64,000 nt of DNA from CAIQJJ01 sp049325275 (lineage in GTDB: Bacteria; Chloroflexota; Anaerolineae; Anaerolineales; UBA4823), in assembly GCA_049325275.1 (NCBI GenBank), contig JBMOLU010000013.1, positions 62,001-126,000 on the forward strand, read 5' to 3'. The notes beneath the pieces are model-generated. The model worked only from the letters and a program-made list of their open reading frames with translations, was not told the DNA's origin and did not search any database. A program made the position numbers and the translations under genes. How positions within the stretch are numbered: position 1 is the stretch's first letter; the number at the start of each line of letters is the position of its first letter. This document shows positions 60,147 to 64,000 of the stretch, in pieces.

Positions 60147-61613
60147 ATGACTCTCGATTCTTTTGGTGAAGTACAGGGTGTGTATGACGAATCCGCCTTC
60201 GGGGAGGCACACAAACCGCGTGAAGCCTGCGGCATTATCGGTATCTTTGCACCCAACGAGGACGTGGCCCGCATGGCTTTTTTTGGCCTGTTTGCGCTGC
60301 AACACCGCGGCGAAGAAGCCGCCGGAATTGCCGTTTCGGATGGCCGCACGATTCGGATGCATAAGGATTTGGGCCTGATCGCACAGGTTTTCACGCCGCA
60401 GAACCTGGAACCGCTCAAAGGCCACTATGCGATTGCCCACACGCGTTACTCGACCACCGGATCGCCGACCATTCGTAACGCCCAACCCGTGTTGATCGAG
60501 ACGCAATATGGCCCACTGGCGGTGGCTCACAACGGCAACTTGATCAACACCGCAGCGCTGCGCAGCGAGCTTTTGCACCGCGGGGTGGGCCTATCTTCTA
60601 CCTCGGATAGCGAAGTCTTTCCAATGATGCTGGCCGGTGCCAGCGGAGATACCTGGGACGAACGCATCCGCAACGCGATGCCGTCTTGGCGAGGGGCTTA
60701 TTCCCTAATCATCTTGACGCGGGATGGCGTCTATGCGGTACGCGATCCGTGGGGCTTCCGTCCGTTGAGCATCGGCCGCCTGCCGAGCGGTGGGCATGCC
60801 GCGGCTTCGGAAACGGGCGCCTTGCGTACCCTGGGTTGCGAGGCCATTCGCGAGGTCAGGCCGGGTGAAATCGTTACGTTGAGCAATTCAGCCCTGCGTG
60901 TACGGCAGGCCGTGCCGCCTGCCGTACGGCAGGCACGTTGTACCTTCGAACATATCTACTTCTCGCGTCCTGACAGCATTTGGGATAGCTTACTCGTTCA
61001 TGAAGTGCGCCAACGCCTGGGCGAGGAGCTGGCGCGCGAGGCCAGCGTCGAGGCCGATGTGGTCATTCCCATCCCCGATACGTCCGTTCCGGCAGCCATC
61101 GGTTATTCACGGGTGAGTGGGATTCCCTTCAACGATGGCTTCGTCAAAAACCGCTACATCGGGCGCACTTTCATCCAACCGACCGATTCCCTGCGCAAAC
61201 AGGGCGTGCGGCTCAAGTTGAACGTGCTGGAGGAAAACGTACGCGGCAAACGCCTGGTCGTGATCGACGACAGCATCGTGCGCGGCAATACGTCAGGGCC
61301 GCTGCTGCGCATGTTGCGCGACGCAGGCGCCAGGGAAATCCATCTGCGGGTTACCTGCCCGCCGATTGCCCATCCCTGCTTCATGGGCGTGGACATGGGG
61401 ACGTACGGCGAATTGATCGCCCACCGCATGACGGTGAGCGAAATCCGCGAGCACATCGGTTGTGACTCGTTACATTACCTGTCGCTTGATGGTATGATGC
61501 GTGCCATTGGGCACCAGTCTGGCTACTGTAATGCCTGCTTTACCGGTGACTATCCGATCGACGTCAATGGCCTCAAAGCGAAAACGGGTTTTGAGAACGC
61601 AATTGTAGGGTAA
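60147..61613 (+). CDS. purF: Amidophosphoribosyltransferase (Fe-S type)
   Basis: A 488-residue enzyme for the first step, PRPP to phosphoribosylamine. A propeptide of about 28 residues precedes the nucleophile Cys in EACGIIGIF, as in Bacillus-type enzymes. The PRPP loop is LVVIDDSIVRGNTSG. Cysteines in ARCTFEH, HPCFMG and GYCNACFTGD fit the 4Fe-4S ligands of the oxygen-sensitive class. A palindrome interrupts the coding region near residue 260. Confidence 0.95.
   Translation: MTLDSFGEVQGVYDESAFGEAHKPREACGIIGIFAPNEDVARMAFFGLFALQHRGEEAAGIAVSDGRTIRMHKDLGLIAQVFTPQNLEPLKGHYAIAHTRYSTTGSPTIRNAQPVLIETQYGPLAVAHNGNLINTAALRSELLHRGVGLSSTSDSEVFPMMLAGASGDTWDERIRNAMPSWRGAYSLIILTRDGVYAVRDPWGFRPLSIGRLPSGGHAAASETGALRTLGCEAIREVRPGEIVTLSNSALRVRQAVPPAVRQARCTFEHIYFSRPDSIWDSLLVHEVRQRLGEELAREASVEADVVIPIPDTSVPAAIGYSRVSGIPFNDGFVKNRYIGRTFIQPTDSLRKQGVRLKLNVLEENVRGKRLVVIDDSIVRGNTSGPLLRMLRDAGAREIHLRVTCPPIAHPCFMGVDMGTYGELIAHRMTVSEIREHIGCDSLHYLSLDGMMRAIGHQSGYCNACFTGDYPIDVNGLKAKTGFENAIVG
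60900..60934. repeat. Palindromic GTACGGCAGGC repeat inside purF
   Basis: GTACGGCAGGC at 60900-60910 is inverted at 60917-60927 and repeated directly at 60924-60934; the last two copies form an 18-bp perfect palindrome. It encodes VRQAVPPAVRQA, an alternating repeat. A short mobile palindrome or local duplication is likely. Confidence 0.5.
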
Positions 61614-61626
61614 AGGAGTTGCTTCT

Positions 61627-62937
61627 ATGAATGTCCTGCTCGTAGGCTCGGGTGGCCGTGAACATGCACTGGCCTGGAAATTGGCCCAGTCGCCGCTTCT
61701 GAAGCGCCTGTATGTAGCTCCTGGCAACGCGGGTACGGCAATTCTGGACCAACAGTTTCCCCAGGTCAAAGTGAGCAACCTGGAAATCAAAGCCACCGAT
61801 GTGCCGGGCATCGCCGCTTTTGCTGGCCAGAACGCCATCGACCTCGTCGTGGTCGGCCCCGAAGAGCCACTCGCCTTAGGTTTGACCGACCAGCTAAAGA
61901 TGGGGGGCCTGCGGGTTTTTGGCCCCACACGCGCCGCTGCACAGATCGAAGCCTCTAAAGCGTTCGCTAAGGACTTTTTAGCCCGGCACAAAATTCCCTC
62001 CGCAGGTTTTGCTACTTTTCGCCGCTATGAAGACGCCCTGGCCTATCTGAATACCCTACCTGGTGATCCGCCGCCGGTTGTTATCAAAGCATCCGGCCTG
62101 GCAGCCGGCAAAGGGGTCGTCGTCCCTCAAAGCCGCCAACAGGCCGAAGCAGCCTTGCAGCAGATCATGCTCGAGAAGGCGTTCGGTGTGGCCGGTGATG
62201 AAGTCGTCCTGGAGGAGCGCCTGGAGGGGCCAGAAATTTCACTGCTCGCTTTTTGTGATGGCAAGCTGGCCCGCCCGATGATCCCCGCACAAGATCACAA
62301 GCGTATCCTCGAGGGCGACCAGGGTGCTAATACGGGCGGCATGGGCGCTTATGCACCCGTACCCATCTGCGCGCCGGAGATGGCTGCCGAACTGACCCGC
62401 ACTGTCTTGCAGCCGGTTGTCGATGGCCTGCGCGCCGAGGGACGGCCTTTCGTGGGCGCCCTGTATGCCGGCTTAATGCTCACCGACACCGGGCCGCAGG
62501 TGATCGAGTTCAACTGCCGCTTTGGCGATCCTGAAACGCAGGTGATCTTGCCACTGCTGGACGGTGATCTGTTGGAAATTTTTCTGGCCTGCGCCGGCGG
62601 CTCTCTTGCCGATGCCGATATCCGCTGGAAACCCGGCGCAGCTGCCTGTGTCGTGCTGGCTTCGCGTGGTTACCCAGGAAAGTATCCCACCGGCTATGAG
62701 ATTCGGGGCGTGAAGGCGAACCGCACCGACGCATATATCTTTCACGCCGGAACGAAGTTGCATCACGATGGTAAGATTTTAACGGCTGGTGGGCGCGTCT
62801 TGTGCGTGTCTGGATGGGGGGAATCGATCAAGACGGCGTTGGCAAACGCATATAAAGCCATCGACGGCGTTTCGTTCGAAGGTATGCAGTACCGTAAGGA
62901 TATTGGCTGGCGGGTGTTCCATGAGCATAATAAGTAG
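61627..62937 (+). CDS. purD: Phosphoribosylamine-glycine ligase
   Basis: A 436-residue ATP-grasp ligase making GAR. It opens MNVLLVGSGGREHALAWKL; the ATP-grasp motifs VVIKASGLAAGKGVVV and IEFNCRFGDPETQ are complete. AAAGGAG lies upstream of the ATG, 13 bases after purF. It is the last purine gene in the run; purM, purN and purH are not in the window. Confidence 0.96.
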   Translation: MNVLLVGSGGREHALAWKLAQSPLLKRLYVAPGNAGTAILDQQFPQVKVSNLEIKATDVPGIAAFAGQNAIDLVVVGPEEPLALGLTDQLKMGGLRVFGPTRAAAQIEASKAFAKDFLARHKIPSAGFATFRRYEDALAYLNTLPGDPPPVVIKASGLAAGKGVVVPQSRQQAEAALQQIMLEKAFGVAGDEVVLEERLEGPEISLLAFCDGKLARPMIPAQDHKRILEGDQGANTGGMGAYAPVPICAPEMAAELTRTVLQPVVDGLRAEGRPFVGALYAGLMLTDTGPQVIEFNCRFGDPETQVILPLLDGDLLEIFLACAGGSLADADIRWKPGAAACVVLASRGYPGKYPTGYEIRGVKANRTDAYIFHAGTKLHHDGKILTAGGRVLCVSGWGESIKTALANAYKAIDGVSFEGMQYRKDIGWRVFHEHNK

Positions 62938-62963
62938 AGTCGTAAAAAAAATCGACAACAGAC

Positions 62964-62991
62964 TTGTTCCCGGGCAAGCGCTGCGGAACAA
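62964..62991 (+). terminator. Short hairpin after purD
   Basis: TTGTTCC and GGAACAA pair across a 14-base loop, 26 bases after the purD stop. There is no T-tract, so at most it is an mRNA end-stabiliser. Confidence 0.3.
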
Positions 62992-63020
62992 CGCTAATCA
63001 TTAACTCATGGAGAAGAAAA

Positions 63021-63764
63021 ATGAAACGGATAGCATTTCTGACCATCTTGGTTGTGGCAGCTTTCGTCATCGGCTGTACGAGCGATCGGGAACGTATGCA
63101 AGCAACGGTCGATATCGCCGTGCCCCTGACGCAAACGGCCCTGGCGCGATACTTTAGCCCCACCCCGCCGCCAACCGCCACGCCCACCATTACACCCGAG
63201 CCTGGTGCCATGATCCCGAAGACGTTCAGCGTCTCGATGCCATTTAACTGGAAAACCTACGACTTGTCGGGAATAGGCATCAATATCGCCAAGATCAGGT
63301 TAACAGAGGGGCTACAGAATGATCCGTCTATAGGATGTGTCGTCAGCGAAGAGCGCATTCCCGAAATGTTGCTGGGTGGCCTGCGGCTGGCGGCGACAAA
63401 AAACACCACCGATCCGACACAATGTGTCGCCCTGACGATATTCACCCTTGCCCCGATTGCCGATATGTCGCTGGAAGGTTTTATGGAAATCAAACTGGAG
63501 CAGATCGAAGAAGCGCTTGGCGGCGGCGCGGAGATCAAGCAAAATACCTGGCAACTGAACTACGTACGCGCCGGGGAATTTATCTACGAGCAGGATCGAT
63601 ATGCTGCCGATGGCGTTACTGCTTTGTACGAGACGCATGTCGACTATGTTGTTGTTGACGAAGGCGGCATCTACCTGCTGTCGTTTATCACCCCGACCGG
63701 CGACTTCCAGGCCAATTATTCCGAGATCACCCAAATTGCGCAAAGTTTCCGCGCGGGTGAATAA
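63021..63764 (+). CDS. Unknown lipoprotein after the purine operon
   Basis: A 247-residue protein. The signal peptide MKRIAFLTILVVAAFVIGC ends at a lipobox Cys 19. A short conserved helix (MQATVDIAVPLTQTAL) and a Pro/Thr-rich linker follow, then a globular domain of about 180 residues with alternating strands. No known domain was recognised. GGAGA precedes the ATG. The next gene encodes a paralogue. Confidence 0.8.
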   Translation: MKRIAFLTILVVAAFVIGCTSDRERMQATVDIAVPLTQTALARYFSPTPPPTATPTITPEPGAMIPKTFSVSMPFNWKTYDLSGIGINIAKIRLTEGLQNDPSIGCVVSEERIPEMLLGGLRLAATKNTTDPTQCVALTIFTLAPIADMSLEGFMEIKLEQIEEALGGGAEIKQNTWQLNYVRAGEFIYEQDRYAADGVTALYETHVDYVVVDEGGIYLLSFITPTGDFQANYSEITQIAQSFRAGE

Positions 63765-63800
63765 ACACGCGCCTCGCCAAAGGGTTTTGGGGCTCTCCGG

Positions 63801-64000
63801 TTGAAGGAAAAGCTTTTGCGTTTCCCTGTTTTGTTCCTTTTTGCTTTCGTGTCTGTGCTCTTGGCAGCCTGTGGCCGGCAAAGTACGCCCACGATGAGCC
63901 AGGGGCACATGCAAGAAACCGTCAACGTCGCCGTGCAGCAGACACAAACGATTGTAGTGCTCTTGGCTACACCGACGGTTCCACCTACGGGTACCGCCAT
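63801..64000 (+). CDS. Lipoprotein, paralogue of the preceding one (cut by window edge)
   Basis: A TTG-started frame (MKEKLLRFPVLFLFAFVSVL) with lipobox LAAC and Cys 24, running off the window at residue 66. Its MQETVNVAVQQTQTI matches MQATVDIAVPLTQTA of the preceding protein, followed again by a Pro/Thr linker. No ATG or GTG start is available in the frame. The ribosome binding site is poor. Confidence 0.7.
   Translation, partial: MKEKLLRFPVLFLFAFVSVLLAACGRQSTPTMSQGHMQETVNVAVQQTQTIVVLLATPTVPPTGTA

Noticed and set aside
1..64000. tRNA, rRNA, CRISPR arrays and intact insertion sequences
   Set aside because: None was recognised in any gap; no regularly spaced repeat or transposase frame was seen.

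Overview
The window looks like a stretch of a bacterial chromosome, moderately GC-rich and densely coded on both strands. The best guess is Chloroflexota (Anaerolineae- or Caldilineae-like). The guess rests on the mix of large multi-GAF and AAA/cyclase regulators, lipoproteins with Pro/Thr-rich linkers, sugar-utilisation genes and unusual purine enzymes. It is an inference from gene content, not from a marker gene. No rRNA, tRNA or CRISPR array was recognised. No gene-free stretch exceeds 300 bases; the longest gaps, all roughly 210-270 bases, lie before purB, between dedA and prfB, before the mttB-like gene, after the sugar-binding lipoprotein and before the first sugar permease.

Layout. (1) 1-4952, minus: a probable catabolic operon of GH1 beta-glucosidase, uroporphyrinogen-decarboxylase-like protein, TSUP permease, GlpC-like Fe-S protein and the start of an aldo/keto reductase. 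(2) 5157-8014, plus: an SLC13/DASS transporter with RCK_C domains and a DHH phosphoesterase. (3) 19337-7988, minus: a long same-strand run starting with an EEP nuclease/phosphatase-like gene, a membrane protein and a second EEP gene, then glmM, a large phosphohexomutase, tatD, a polyprenyl synthase and a PAS/GAF/GGDEF sensor. (4) 19431-21649, plus: cysteine desulfurase and mnmA. (5) 21636-27028, minus: glycosyltransferase, DedA, prfB with its programmed frameshift, a 64-residue protein and an ABC exporter. (6) 27068-32860, plus: an unknown gene, a sugar ABC importer and an aldo/keto reductase, with a possible MITE. (7) 32870-41543, minus: a cyclase/AAA/TPR regulator, a cNMP-binding protein, then fruK-like kinase, beta-mannosidase and proC. 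(8) 41619-51920: a diguanylate cyclase, ROK kinase, unknown lipoprotein, homocysteine methyltransferase, MttB-like methyltransferase and a fused partner-switching regulator with its STAS protein. (9) 52187-62937, plus: a purine operon purB-A-L-Q-C-E-F-D, followed by two paralogous lipoprotein genes.

How it fits together. Sugar handling recurs: beta-glucosidase, beta-mannosidase, an ABC importer without its own ATPase, 1-phosphofructokinase-like and ROK kinases, and two hexose-phosphate mutases feeding cell-wall or storage polymers. The purine operon encodes most of the route from PRPP to AMP. It lacks a separate purS, because PurL carries two N-terminal PurS-like segments. It also lacks purK, which fits its class II PurE.

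Most notable signals: six genes have a -10-like box 5-8 bases before the start codon and no Shine-Dalgarno, suggesting leaderless transcripts; the EEP/membrane/EEP cassette is a candidate undescribed system; the purB leader has interleaved complementary arms that could form a pseudoknot; and prfB carries the classical CUU-UGA-C frameshift.
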